DNA of 38,473 nucleotides from Deltaproteobacteria bacterium (GTDB taxonomy: Bacteria; Myxococcota_A; Polyangia; Polyangiales; Ga0077539): assembly GCA_016218725.1 (NCBI GenBank), contig JACRDB010000078.1, positions 1 to 38,473 on the forward strand, in the 5' to 3' direction. Below the pieces are notes generated by a model. It saw only the letters and a list, made by a program, of their open reading frames with translations, was not told the DNA's origin and made no database searches. Positions 1-7,128 of this stretch are shown piece by piece. Positions within the stretch are counted from its first letter, which is position 1; every line of letters starts with the position of its first letter. Position numbers and translations under genes: made by a program.

Positions 1-81
1 CCGAACTCGGCCGTCAAGCCCTCCAGCGTCGATGGTACTGCACGGGTGACCGTGTGGGAGAGTAGAACGTCGCCGGGGTCT
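1..81 (+). rRNA. rrf: 5S ribosomal RNA, 3' part (truncated by window edge)
   Basis: The first ~80 bases match the conserved second half of bacterial 5S rRNA: the CCGAACTCGG segment at the edge, GATGGTACTG at 31-40, and GGGAGAGTAGAACGTCGCCG at 56-75. The 5' part lies outside the window. It is followed by a T-run (81-85) and a long hairpin, as expected at the end of an rRNA operon. The exact 3' end, about 80-82, is an estimate. Confidence 0.93.
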
Positions 82-91
82 TTTTCCATTG

Positions 92-135
92 CCAACGCCC
101 GTCGGGGGAACCACCCTCGACGGGCGTTGGTGTTT
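92..135 (+). terminator. Hairpin terminator after the rRNA operon
   Basis: A perfect 13-bp inverted repeat, CCAACGCCCGTCG at 92-104 and its complement at 118-130, encloses a 13-base loop and is followed by TGTTTCT. Position directly after the 5S gene supports rRNA operon termination. The T-tract after the stem is weak, but another TTTTT lies before it at 81-85. Confidence 0.8.
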
Positions 136-145
136 CTGGCGCCCC

Positions 146-649
146 ATGGAACCCGACACCTACAGAGTCCGGCCCGCGAGGCCCGAGGACGCGGCCCGCA
201 TCGCGCCCCTGGCGGCGGCCCTGGTGCGCATGCACCACCAGCTCGACCCCCTGCGCTTCCTCTGCGTGGACGGCCTGGAGGAGGGCTACGCCCGCTTCCT
301 GCGCACGGCCAGCGAGGACCCCCGGAGCGTGGTGCTCGTGGCCGAGGGGCCGGGGGGAGTTGTCCTGGGCTACGCCTACGGCGCCCTGGAGCCCCGTGAC
401 TGGAACACCCTCCTGGACGCGTGTGGCGTGCTCCACGATATCCTCGTGGCGCCCGAGGCCCGCGCCCTCGGGCTCGGGAGGGCCCTGGCCGACCAGGCGC
501 TGGCAAGGCTCTTCGCCCTCGGGGCGCCCCGGGTGGTGCTCCGGGCGGCCTGGCAGAACCCCGCAGCCAGAGCCTTCTTCGAGGGCCTTGGCTTTCGGTC
601 AACAATGGTGGAAATGACCCTGGAGAGGCCCGCCGAGGGGACTCCGTAG
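146..649 (+). CDS. GNAT-family N-acetyltransferase
   Basis: A 167-residue protein with the GNAT layout. The central motif A, LHDILVAPEARALGLGRAL (about 97-115), would bind acetyl-CoA pyrophosphate through its basic/glycine loop. Motif B is WQNPAARAFFEGLGFR at about 136-151. The family transfers an acetyl group from acetyl-CoA to an amine; the substrate cannot be read from sequence. The ATG at 146 was chosen because the frame upstream runs through the rRNA terminator and because the N-terminal YRVRPARPEDAARI is the typical GNAT first strand. No clear Shine-Dalgarno is visible. It is probably a single-gene unit ending 4 bases before the convergent RlpA-like gene. Confidence 0.88.
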   Translation: MEPDTYRVRPARPEDAARIAPLAAALVRMHHQLDPLRFLCVDGLEEGYARFLRTASEDPRSVVLVAEGPGGVVLGYAYGALEPRDWNTLLDACGVLHDILVAPEARALGLGRALADQALARLFALGAPRVVLRAAWQNPAARAFFEGLGFRSTMVEMTLERPAEGTP

Positions 650-653
650 GCGC

Positions 654-1064
654 CTACCTGCGGGCGCGGGAGGCCGGCACGCCCAGCACCTCCAGGCGCA
701 CCGGGACCACCCCGGCCCGGAGCATGTCCAGGCGCCTCGCGGCCGCGCGAGAGAGGTCCACGATGCGCCGGGTGCCCGCGTAGGGGCCCCGGTCGTTCAC
801 CAGCACCACCACGGTGCGGCCCGTGTCCGTGCGCGTCACCGAGATTCGTGTCCCGAGCGGGAGCGTCCGGTGCGCCGCCGTCAGCGCCGAGGGGTCGTAG
901 GGCTCCCCCGACGCCGTGGCGTTGCCCTCCAGGGAGCCCGAGTAGTAGCTCGCGTACCCGAGCTGCACGGCCCCGCTCCGGGCGCTCACCGGCGGGGCCC
1001 TCACCCCGCCCGACGACGCACACCCCAAGGCCCCCAGAAGCAACACCAGGACGAGCTGTCGCAC
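654..1064 (-). CDS. RlpA-like septal ring lytic transglycosylase family lipoprotein
   Basis: A 136-residue predicted lipoprotein with signal peptide MRQLVLVLLLGALGC (lipid Cys15). The rest is a double-psi beta-barrel of the RlpA family: GYASYYSGSLEGNATASGE, then AAHRTLPLGTRISV, then VVVLVNDRGPY. Glu54, Asp57, His65 and Asp91 sit at the spacing of the conserved polar groove residues of RlpA. Known family members cleave denuded peptidoglycan glycan strands during daughter-cell separation. There is no C-terminal SPOR domain, so septal targeting through denuded glycan is not expected. The protein should sit in the periplasm, anchored to a membrane. It is convergent with the acetyltransferase gene. 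Confidence 0.92.
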   Translation of the reverse strand: MRQLVLVLLLGALGCASSGGVRAPPVSARSGAVQLGYASYYSGSLEGNATASGEPYDPSALTAAHRTLPLGTRISVTRTDTGRTVVVLVNDRGPYAGTRRIVDLSRAAARRLDMLRAGVVPVRLEVLGVPASRARR

Positions 1065-1117
1065 AGTGTGGGATACGCTAGCGGACCGCCGCGGCGGGCG
1101 GCAAGTTCTCGCGCGGT

Positions 1118-2854
1118 TCAGAACTCCGCGGGGTCCGTGTGGGTGCCCAGGACCTCGCGCAGGACGTCACAGACTTCCTGTTCGGTGCAGAGGGCCCTGG
1201 CGGCCTCGATGATGGGCGGGCAGAGGTTGGCCGTGCCTCGGGCGGCGTCCCTCACGGCCTGGAGGGAGGCACGCACACGCTCTGGGTCTCGGGCGGCCTT
1301 GACCCGCGCGAGGGCGTCGCACTGGGTGCGCTGGACGCCCTCGTCGATCTTGAGGATGGGGATCCGCGAGGGCTCGTTCATCACGAAGTCCGTGACGCCG
1401 ACCTGGACCTTCTCCTTGCGATCGAGCTGCCGCTGGAAGCGGTACGCCGCGGCGGCGATCTCGCGCTGGGGGTAGCCCTTCTCCACGGCGACGACCATGC
1501 CGCCCATTTCATCGATGCGCCGCAGGTAGCCGTTGGCTTCGTCCTCGAGCTTGTTGGTGAGCCACTCCAGGTAGTAGCTCCCGCCCAGGGGGTCCACCAC
1601 GCTGGCGGCGCCGGTCTCGTGGGCCACGATCTGCTGGGTCCTCAGGGCGATGGTGACGGCCTCCTCGGTGGGCAGGGCGAAGGTCTCGTCCAGGGAGTTG
1701 GTGTGCAGGCTCTGGGTGCCCCCGAGCACCGCTGCCAGGGCCTGGAGCGCCACGCGGGCCACGTTGTTGTACGGCTGCTGGGCCGTGAGGGACACCCCCG
1801 CGGTCTGGGCGTGGGTCTTGAGCTTCAGGCTCTCCGGGAGCTTCGCCCCGAAGCGCTCGCGCAGGGCGCGGGCCCAGATCCTGCGCGCGGCGCGGAACTT
1901 GGCGATCTCCTCGAAGAAATCAATGTGCACGTCGAAGAAGAAGCTGAGCCTCGGCGCGAAGGTGTCCACCGGGAGCCCGCGGTCCACGGCGGACTGCACG
2001 TAGGCCAGGCCGTCGGCCAGGGTGAAGGCCAGCTCCTGCGCGGCGGTCGCCCCGGCCTCGCGGATGTGGTACCCGGAGATGCTCACCGGGTGCCACCGCG
2101 GGAGCTCCTTCGCGGCGAACTCGATCATGTCCGTCACGATGCGCATGGCGGGCCTCGGGCCCACCACCCAAGCATGCTGCGCGATGAACTCCTTCAAGCA
2201 GTCGTTCTGGATGGTCCCGCCCAGGGCGCTGCGGGCGAGGCCCCGCTGGTCCGCCAGGGCCACGTAGAAGCACAGGAGCACGATCGCCGGACCGTTGATG
2301 GTCATGCTCGTGGTGATGCGGTCCAGGGGAATGCCCTCGAAGAGCACGTCCAGGTCGCGCAGGGTGTCCACCGCCACGCCGCACATGCCCACCTCCCCGA
2401 GGGCCCTGGGCGAGTCCGAGTCGTAGCCCATGAGCGTCGGAAAATCGAAGGCCACGGACAGCCCCATCTGCCCCTGGGACAAGAGGTAGCGGTATCGCTG
2501 GTTGGTCTGCTCGGGCGTGCCGAAGCCCGCGAACTGCCGCATGGTCCAGAGCCGCCCGCGGTACATCGTGGGCTGGATCCCGCGGGTGTAGGGGTACTCC
2601 CCGGGCAGCCCCAGGTCCCGGAGGTAGTCCACGTTCACGTCCGCCGGGGTCACCACGTCCGGGAGCTCCAGGTCCGAGTGGGTGGTGAACCGCGGCTGCC
2701 GCAGCGGCGCCTTCTGGAGGGTCTTCGCGCGCGTGGTGGCCTCCCAGCGGACACGGGCCTCGCGGATCACCTGGAGGCCGTCGGGCACCTCTCCGTCCAG
2801 GGCGGAGGCGTCGGGGACGCGCGTGGCGGGCGGCGCCAGGGGGTCAATGGCCAT
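1118..2854 (-). CDS. B12-dependent acyl-CoA mutase, large (catalytic) subunit, isobutyryl-CoA-mutase type
   Basis: A 578-residue catalytic TIM-barrel subunit of the methylmalonyl-CoA mutase superfamily without the C-terminal B12-binding domain, so a separate small subunit must be encoded elsewhere. Recognisable blocks are [20 protein letters not shown] (88-106), [20 protein letters not shown] (131-150), GGTIQND (212-218) and [11 protein letters not shown] (258-268), with the radical-chemistry Tyr262/His263 retained. The two residues that bind the free carboxylate in methylmalonyl-CoA mutase (Tyr89 and Arg207 in Propionibacterium) are Phe108 and Gln226 here. This is the Phe/Gln pair known from isobutyryl-CoA mutases. 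The likely reaction is therefore isobutyryl-CoA/n-butyryl-CoA rearrangement; other small acyl-CoAs are possible. The start at 2854 follows an excellent GGAGGA site; two in-frame starts upstream lack one. Confidence 0.9.
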   Translation of the reverse strand: MAIDPLAPPATRVPDASALDGEVPDGLQVIREARVRWEATTRAKTLQKAPLRQPRFTTHSDLELPDVVTPADVNVDYLRDLGLPGEYPYTRGIQPTMYRGRLWTMRQFAGFGTPEQTNQRYRYLLSQGQMGLSVAFDFPTLMGYDSDSPRALGEVGMCGVAVDTLRDLDVLFEGIPLDRITTSMTINGPAIVLLCFYVALADQRGLARSALGGTIQNDCLKEFIAQHAWVVGPRPAMRIVTDMIEFAAKELPRWHPVSISGYHIREAGATAAQELAFTLADGLAYVQSAVDRGLPVDTFAPRLSFFFDVHIDFFEEIAKFRAARRIWARALRERFGAKLPESLKLKTHAQTAGVSLTAQQPYNNVARVALQALAAVLGGTQSLHTNSLDETFALPTEEAVTIALRTQQIVAHETGAASVVDPLGGSYYLEWLTNKLEDEANGYLRRIDEMGGMVVAVEKGYPQREIAAAAYRFQRQLDRKEKVQVGVTDFVMNEPSRIPILKIDEGVQRTQCDALARVKAARDPERVRASLQAVRDAARGTANLCPPIIEAARALCTEQEVCDVLREVLGTHTDPAEF

Positions 2855-2863
2855 GCTCGGGGC

Positions 2864-2869
2864 TCCTCC
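2864..2869 (-). promoter_or_regulatory. Ribosome binding site that fixes the mutase start
   Basis: On the minus strand GGAGGA lies 9 bases before the ATG at 2854. The in-frame ATG 14 codons further upstream has only a weak GAGGGTG-like sequence, so the shorter mutase start is preferred. Confidence 0.75.
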
Positions 2870-2934
2870 AGAGGGTGGTGGCTCCCACTCTGGCATGGCA
2901 CCCTCACGGCCCACAAGCCACGCCGAGGTGTTTC

Positions 2935-3306
2935 ATGGACTTCCAGGGCGGCTGCCACTGCGGCCGCGTGCGCTTCCGGGTCACCGTCGCCGAGCCCCTC
3001 CCCCCGGCCCTCGACTGCAACTGCTCCGTGTGTGCCATGAAGGGCTTCCTCCACCTCATCGTGGAGAAGAGCGCCTTCGAGCTCCTCCAGGGCGCCGAGG
3101 ACCTCACCGAGTACCGCTTCGGCACCGGCGCCGCGCGGCACCTCTTCTGCCGAGCGTGCGGCATCCACGGGTTCTACATCCCCAGGTCCCACCCCGACGG
3201 CGTGGACGTCAACGTCCGGTGCCTCGACGGCGACGCCAGGGCGCGCTTCTCCGTCCAGCCCTACGATGGTCAGAACTGGGAGGCCAACATAGACCGCATC
3301 CGGTGA
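2935..3306 (+). CDS. GFA-family (CENP-V/glutathione-dependent formaldehyde-activating enzyme-like) zinc protein
   Basis: A 123-residue protein with the GFA fold signature: GGCHCG (Cys7, Cys9), CNCSVC (Cys28, Cys30, Cys33) and FCRACGIHGFY (Cys72, Cys75). These supply the two zinc sites of the family. The ATG at 2935 is preceded by GAGG at a 7-base distance; the frame continues upstream but into the divergent mutase leader. Some family members act on S-hydroxymethyl-glutathione, but most have no proven substrate and none is assigned here. The gene is divergent from the mutase with an 80-base shared upstream region. Confidence 0.88.
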   Translation: MDFQGGCHCGRVRFRVTVAEPLPPALDCNCSVCAMKGFLHLIVEKSAFELLQGAEDLTEYRFGTGAARHLFCRACGIHGFYIPRSHPDGVDVNVRCLDGDARARFSVQPYDGQNWEANIDRIR

Positions 3307-3331
3307 GGGGTATACGCCGTGTATACCCTGG

Positions 3332-4204
3332 CTAGAAAATCTCCAGGGCGCCCGCGAAGGTGAAGGCCGCGAAGGTGGTGTAGCCCACCATCATGTGGAG
3401 GGAGCGCATGGTGCGGGTGTACGACTGGATCTCGTCCGAGGTGGCGTTGTCCCCGAGGATGAGCGTGGGGCGCGTGGTCAGGAGCCCGAGGATGGGCAGG
3501 GCGATCATCCCGCCGGCGTGCACCCACGCGAGGATCTTGTGGAGGCGCAGGGTGCTGGCGTGGGTGCTCGGGCCCTCGGACTCCCGGTCCGGGTCCGCGG
3601 TGGTCACGGCGATCACGCCCGCGGTGGTGTAGAGCCCCACGGTGGTGAACGCGAAGACCGCGTGGAGGTCCGTGAAGTGCGACGCGAAGTCCCCACCCAC
3701 GCACCCGCTCATGGTGCGGCATGCGCCGTCACCGAACCACGTCGGCTGGTTCAGGGCCTGGAGCGTGCCGAAGACCTCGGTCACCAGGAACGAGCCCCAG
3801 GCGGCCAGGGCGAAGGCCCGGTGCGTCGTCAGGCTCGCGCGGCGGCGGCGGAGCGTGTAGCGCGCCGTGGCCTCGCTGGCGCGCAGGTCGTTGTAGTCCG
3901 TGCGGTCCACGGTGCAGGGCCCCTCGGCGGAGCCCTCGTCGCAGGAGGGGGCCGCGCCGGGCGCGCCCGCCGGCGGAGGCGTGGCGTCGGTCCTGACCTG
4001 CGTGGCGGCCTGGGCGAGCCAGCGGTCCCGGCGGAGCGCGCCGGACTCCCCCAGGAGCCGGCTCCGGAGGTTCACGTTGAGGGCCCAGGGGCTCTGGGCC
4101 AGGGCCTCCCCGGTTGGCACCAGCGCCTGGTGAGGCAGGTCCGGGGCCCGGAGGTCCAGGGGCGTCGTCAAGGCGATCAAGAGCGTGGCTCCCGCGGCGA
4201 ACAT
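3332..4204 (-). CDS. Four-helix membrane protein with conserved-looking histidines, cytochrome b561-like (uncertain)
   Basis: A 290-residue protein with a short N-terminal hydrophobic segment, a polar region to about residue 120, and four hydrophobic helices at roughly 127-150, 177-201, 220-243 and 268-288. Histidines cluster in or at the ends of these helices (His128, His176, His181, His222, His229, His270). Cysteine pairs Cys88/Cys97 and Cys162/Cys168 lie in the loops, which suggests an oxidised, periplasmic face. Four helices with paired histidines recall b-type di-heme proteins such as cytochrome b561, but no family motif settles this; it may equally be a structural membrane protein. The ATG at 4204 follows GGGAGA by 5 bases. 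It is followed on the same strand by nothing else before the convergent GFA gene. Confidence 0.72.
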   Translation of the reverse strand: MFAAGATLLIALTTPLDLRAPDLPHQALVPTGEALAQSPWALNVNLRSRLLGESGALRRDRWLAQAATQVRTDATPPPAGAPGAAPSCDEGSAEGPCTVDRTDYNDLRASEATARYTLRRRRASLTTHRAFALAAWGSFLVTEVFGTLQALNQPTWFGDGACRTMSGCVGGDFASHFTDLHAVFAFTTVGLYTTAGVIAVTTADPDRESEGPSTHASTLRLHKILAWVHAGGMIALPILGLLTTRPTLILGDNATSDEIQSYTRTMRSLHMMVGYTTFAAFTFAGALEIF

Positions 4205-4261
4205 GGGCGTCTCCCTGCGGCGTTGAGGTCCCCCGAGGTAGCACCGCGTGCACCTCGCTCG

Positions 4262-5587
4262 TCAAGGGAATGTCGCGTCCATCACGCCCCGGGCGTACTC
4301 CGCGAAGCTCCCCCGGGGCCACCGGGCGAGGTAACCCTCGGCCGCTTCGCGCGAGCCCGCCGCGTCCCCCGCGGCCCGCAGCGCCTGCACCCGACGCCCG
4401 TGGGCCTCCTCCACCAGCGCCCCGTCCGGCGCCTCCTGGAGGTATACCCCGAACCACCGCGCCGCCACCGACGGCGCCCCCAGCGGCTCCAGGTGCAGCA
4501 CCCCGAGGACGTACGCCGCCCTCGGACGGTCCCCCTCCGGGGCCCGCGCGCGCAGCGCGAGCAGCGCCTCACGCGCCCTCCAGGGCGCCCCCGCGAGGCG
4601 CGCCGCGTCCGCCAGGAGCCAGAGCTCGCCGGGGTCCGCGGAGGCCACCGCGCCATGGAAGGCCCCGTCGTCCAGCGCGTCCATCGCCTCCCTCCAGCGC
4701 CCCTCCAGCGCCCGCTCGCGCCACCCCGACGGGGGGCTGCGAGGCGCCTCTCCCGGGACCGCTGCGCCCACGGGAGCAGGCCGCGGTGGGGTGTGGGTGC
4801 GTGTAGGTCTTGGCGTGGGAGGCGAGGGCTCGGAGGGAGCCTCGGGGGCACCTGGTGGCGCGCTTGTGGGGGAGGAAGGTCCGGGGGAGGGGACCGGCGG
4901 GCTCGGGAGCGCCCCCAGGAGCAGGGTGCCGTCACCCAGCCGGGCGTGGAGCTCCTCGTGGCCCTGGAGCGACACGCCATCGCCGCAGCGAGGCCCCCGG
5001 ACGAGCACACGGCCGTGGTGCATCGAGAGGTCCAGGGCGCGCGCCTCGGGCGTCCAGCGCAGCCCGAAGGCCGTGCCGGTGACCTCCACGGTGTAGGGCC
5101 CCGCGGCCACGGTCCAGCGGCCGTGGGGGCGGCGCCGGACGCTCACCTCCAGCGTCCCTCGCTCCAGGAGCACCGATGCTCCGCGGTCGGAGACCGCCGC
5201 GAGGCGCACCTGGGCGCCGGGCGCCAGCGTCAGGGCCGTACCCTCGGAGAAGCGAAGGGTCGTGGGCCGGTGCTCCGCCGAGGCCCAGCGGCCGGGGAGC
5301 AGCGTCTGGCCCTCGAAGCTCGCCTGGAGGGCGCCCTCCCGGTGGGCGAGGCGCCACCCGAGGACCCCGAGAAAGACCGCGGCGGCCAGGGCCAGGGCCC
5401 CTCGGAGACGCCTTGGGGGGGGTGTCCTCGTGGCGAGGAAGAGCGCCCTGCTGCGCGCGACCTGCGAGGGCTCCGGGGGGTGCTCCAGGGCGCTCCCAAG
5501 GGCGCTCCCCAGGGCCCGCAGCCGGGGGTCACGGCTCTCCGTGGGTGCGCTCACGGGCGCCTCCAACGCTCCGAGGCGGCGAGCCAC
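4262..5587 (-). CDS. FecR-like anti-sigma factor with C-terminal TPR-like region
   Basis: A 441-residue membrane protein: a cytoplasmic N-terminus (1-60), one transmembrane helix (about 61-80), a periplasmic FecR domain (about 110-200, with FSEGTALTLAPGAQVRL and YTVEVTGTAFGLRW), a Pro/Ser/Thr-rich linker (about 228-290) and helical TPR-like repeats to the end. It overlaps the upstream ECF sigma gene by 37 bases, and its GTG start lies 6 bases after a GGAGGT site inside the sigma gene, so translation is probably coupled. By family it would hold the sigma factor inactive until a periplasmic signal arrives. No TonB receptor or FecA partner lies nearby, so the signal is unknown. Confidence 0.9.
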   Translation of the reverse strand: MARRLGALEAPVSAPTESRDPRLRALGSALGSALEHPPEPSQVARSRALFLATRTPPPRRLRGALALAAAVFLGVLGWRLAHREGALQASFEGQTLLPGRWASAEHRPTTLRFSEGTALTLAPGAQVRLAAVSDRGASVLLERGTLEVSVRRRPHGRWTVAAGPYTVEVTGTAFGLRWTPEARALDLSMHHGRVLVRGPRCGDGVSLQGHEELHARLGDGTLLLGALPSPPVPSPGPSSPTSAPPGAPEAPSEPSPPTPRPTRTHTPPRPAPVGAAVPGEAPRSPPSGWRERALEGRWREAMDALDDGAFHGAVASADPGELWLLADAARLAGAPWRAREALLALRARAPEGDRPRAAYVLGVLHLEPLGAPSVAARWFGVYLQEAPDGALVEEAHGRRVQALRAAGDAAGSREAAEGYLARWPRGSFAEYARGVMDATFP

Positions 5588-6222
5588 GGGGCCACCTCCG
5601 GGTCCCGGATCCCAAGGGCCAGGAAGCGCGCCTCGGCCTTCACAAGTCTGCGCTTGTAGGTCGCCAGGGAGCAGCCGAGGGCCTGGGCGCCGGCGGTGAG
5701 CTCCTCGCCGTGGAGGTAGCGCAGGGTGAAGGCCAGGCGCTCCTCGACGGGCAGGCGCGAGAGGACGCCCCAGGTCGCGCGCAGGGCCGCGCGGGCGGCG
5801 GGGTCGTCCTCCGTGGAGAGCTCCGGCGGGGCCTCCTCGGGCTCTCGGAAGAAGAGCCTGCGGAGCCTCCTGCGCCGGAGCTCCGCGCGGGCCACGCGCA
5901 CGGTGATGGTGGTGAGCCAGGGCCTCAGGGCGCCTTCATCGCGGAGCGAGGGGAGGCTCCGGAGGACCTCCAGGAAGGCCTCCTGCACGCGGTCTTCGTG
6001 GTCCGGGCCGCCCCCGAGGGTGCGCAGGAGGAGCCGGTGTACGAGCCCATGGAAGCGGTCATGGAGGTCCCCCCGGGCGCCCTGGTCGCCCGCTCGGAGG
6101 CGCCGGGCCAGGGCCCGATCCAGGTCCAGGTCCAGGTCCAGGGCGCCGGGGTCGCCCACGGAGGTCGGGGCTGGGTCTCGGCCCACGAGCCGTAGAGCGG
6201 GTTGTCCTGTCCGAGGGGCCAT
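5551..6222 (-). CDS. ECF-family RNA polymerase sigma factor
   Basis: A 223-residue sigma-70 family protein. Region 2 spans about 45-120, including DRVQEAFLEVLRSLPSL and the promoter-melting stretch around PWLTTITVRVARAELRRR. Region 4 spans about 152-200 (LSRLPVEERLAFTLRYLHG, then the helix-turn-helix ELTAGAQALGCSLATYKRRL). There is no region 1 or 3. The ATG at 6222 was chosen because GGAGAGG lies upstream at a usable distance and region 2 starts shortly after; the frame stays open further upstream. Residues 29-36 are a Leu-Asp repeat coded by a GGTCCA hexamer tandem. It is the first gene of a two-gene unit with the FecR-like anti-sigma and is divergent from the BMC-domain gene. Confidence 0.93.
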   Translation of the reverse strand: MAPRTGQPALRLVGRDPAPTSVGDPGALDLDLDLDRALARRLRAGDQGARGDLHDRFHGLVHRLLLRTLGGGPDHEDRVQEAFLEVLRSLPSLRDEGALRPWLTTITVRVARAELRRRRLRRLFFREPEEAPPELSTEDDPAARAALRATWGVLSRLPVEERLAFTLRYLHGEELTAGAQALGCSLATYKRRLVKAEARFLALGIRDPEVAPWLAASERWRRP

Positions 6223-6430
6223 CGCGCGCCTCTCCAGTGTGGCACGGAGCGCCCGGCGGCTCACGGAACGCCTCGGGCACCCTGCGGGGCGCTTTCGTGA
6301 GCCGTGGGGGGCCTCAGGGCCCACTGGAGGGGGCAGCGTGGGGTATGTGCGAGCAACATTGACGCCCGGACGGGTCCCGCATAGCTTCCCGGCGCCTTCC
6401 ACCCCGCGAAGGCCCCCCTGAGAGGCCGCC

Positions 6431-7054
6431 GTGCAGCTTCGAACGTTCTGCTACCTTGACGTGCTTCAGCCGCAGCTTACGGGCTTCTTCCAGACCGTGG
6501 CGGCGGGCTTCCAGCCCCTGGAGGGGCAGGCAGCGCTGATGGTGGAGGTGGCCCCGGGGATCTCCATCAATGAGCTCACGGACGCGGCGCTCAAGCACAC
6601 CAGGGTGTACCCCGGGATGCAGATCGTGGAGCGGGCCTATGGGCTCCTGGAGCTGCACCACTTCGACCAGGGTGACGTGCGGGCCGCGGGCGAGCAGATC
6701 TTGAAGAAGCTCGGGATGACCGAGGCGGACCGCCTGGCGCCGGAGATCGTCTCCCGGGAGATCATCACGGGCATCGACGGGCACCAGTCCATGCTGATCA
6801 ACCGCATGAGGCACGGGCAGATGCTCCTGGAGGGGGACGCGCTGTACGTGCTGGAGACAAACCCCGCGGGCTACGCGGCGCTGGCGGCCAACGAGGCCGA
6901 GAAGGCCGCGCACATCGAGCTCCTGGAGGTGATCACCTTCGGGGCCTTCGGGCGGTTGTACCTCGGGGGCCGTGAGGAGGAGATCCGTCAGGCCGCCGCG
7001 GCGGCCGAGCGGGCGTTGAAATCCATCAAGGGCCGGGGCCCCAGGGGTTCCTAG
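6431..7054 (+). CDS. Tandem BMC-domain (microcompartment shell-like) protein
   Basis: A 207-residue protein made of two copies of a BMC-like fold. The second copy (about 137-200) is clearest: ALYVLETNPAGYAALAANEA, then EKAAHIELLEV, then FGAFGRLYLGG and a final helix EEEIRQAAAAAERALKSI. This matches the beta-alpha-beta-beta-alpha order of BMC domains (ALG.IET...A...AD...KAA.V.L). The first copy (about 34-95) shows ALMVEVAPGISINELTDAALK, ERAYGLLEL and GDVRAAGEQIL. Length and two-domain make-up suit a BMC-T pseudohexamer-forming trimer. No second shell gene, pentamer gene or core enzyme cluster lies in the window, so it is an orphan. It has a 208-base upstream region shared with the ECF sigma operon. 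The fold assignment rests on pattern alone, and the protein is diverged from classical shell proteins. Confidence 0.68.
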   Translation: MQLRTFCYLDVLQPQLTGFFQTVAAGFQPLEGQAALMVEVAPGISINELTDAALKHTRVYPGMQIVERAYGLLELHHFDQGDVRAAGEQILKKLGMTEADRLAPEIVSREIITGIDGHQSMLINRMRHGQMLLEGDALYVLETNPAGYAALAANEAEKAAHIELLEVITFGAFGRLYLGGREEEIRQAAAAAERALKSIKGRGPRGS

Positions 7055-7063
7055 GCGTTGAGG

Positions 7064-7090
7064 GGCGCACCCCGCTTGTCGCGGGGCGCC
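7064..7090 (+). terminator. Possible hairpin after the BMC-domain gene
   Basis: GGCGCACCCCGC (7064-7075) can pair with GCGGGGCGCC (7081-7090) around a 5-base loop, with a two-base bulge. No T-tract follows, so termination here is only a possibility. Confidence 0.35.
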
Positions 7091-7128
7091 GAGGCGATCG
7101 AGCGAGACGATCCAGAGGAGAACGGACG

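Noticed and set aside
1139..3040. A long open frame on the plus strand opposite the mutase gene
   Set aside because: It is the antisense of a well-conserved enzyme, is dominated by Gly/His/Arg/Val from high-GC codons, and has no family pattern.
3395..5659. A 754-codon open frame on the plus strand over the membrane protein and FecR-like genes
   Set aside because: Arg/Gly/Pro/Ala composition typical of antisense shadow frames in GC-rich DNA; it crosses two well-supported minus-strand genes.
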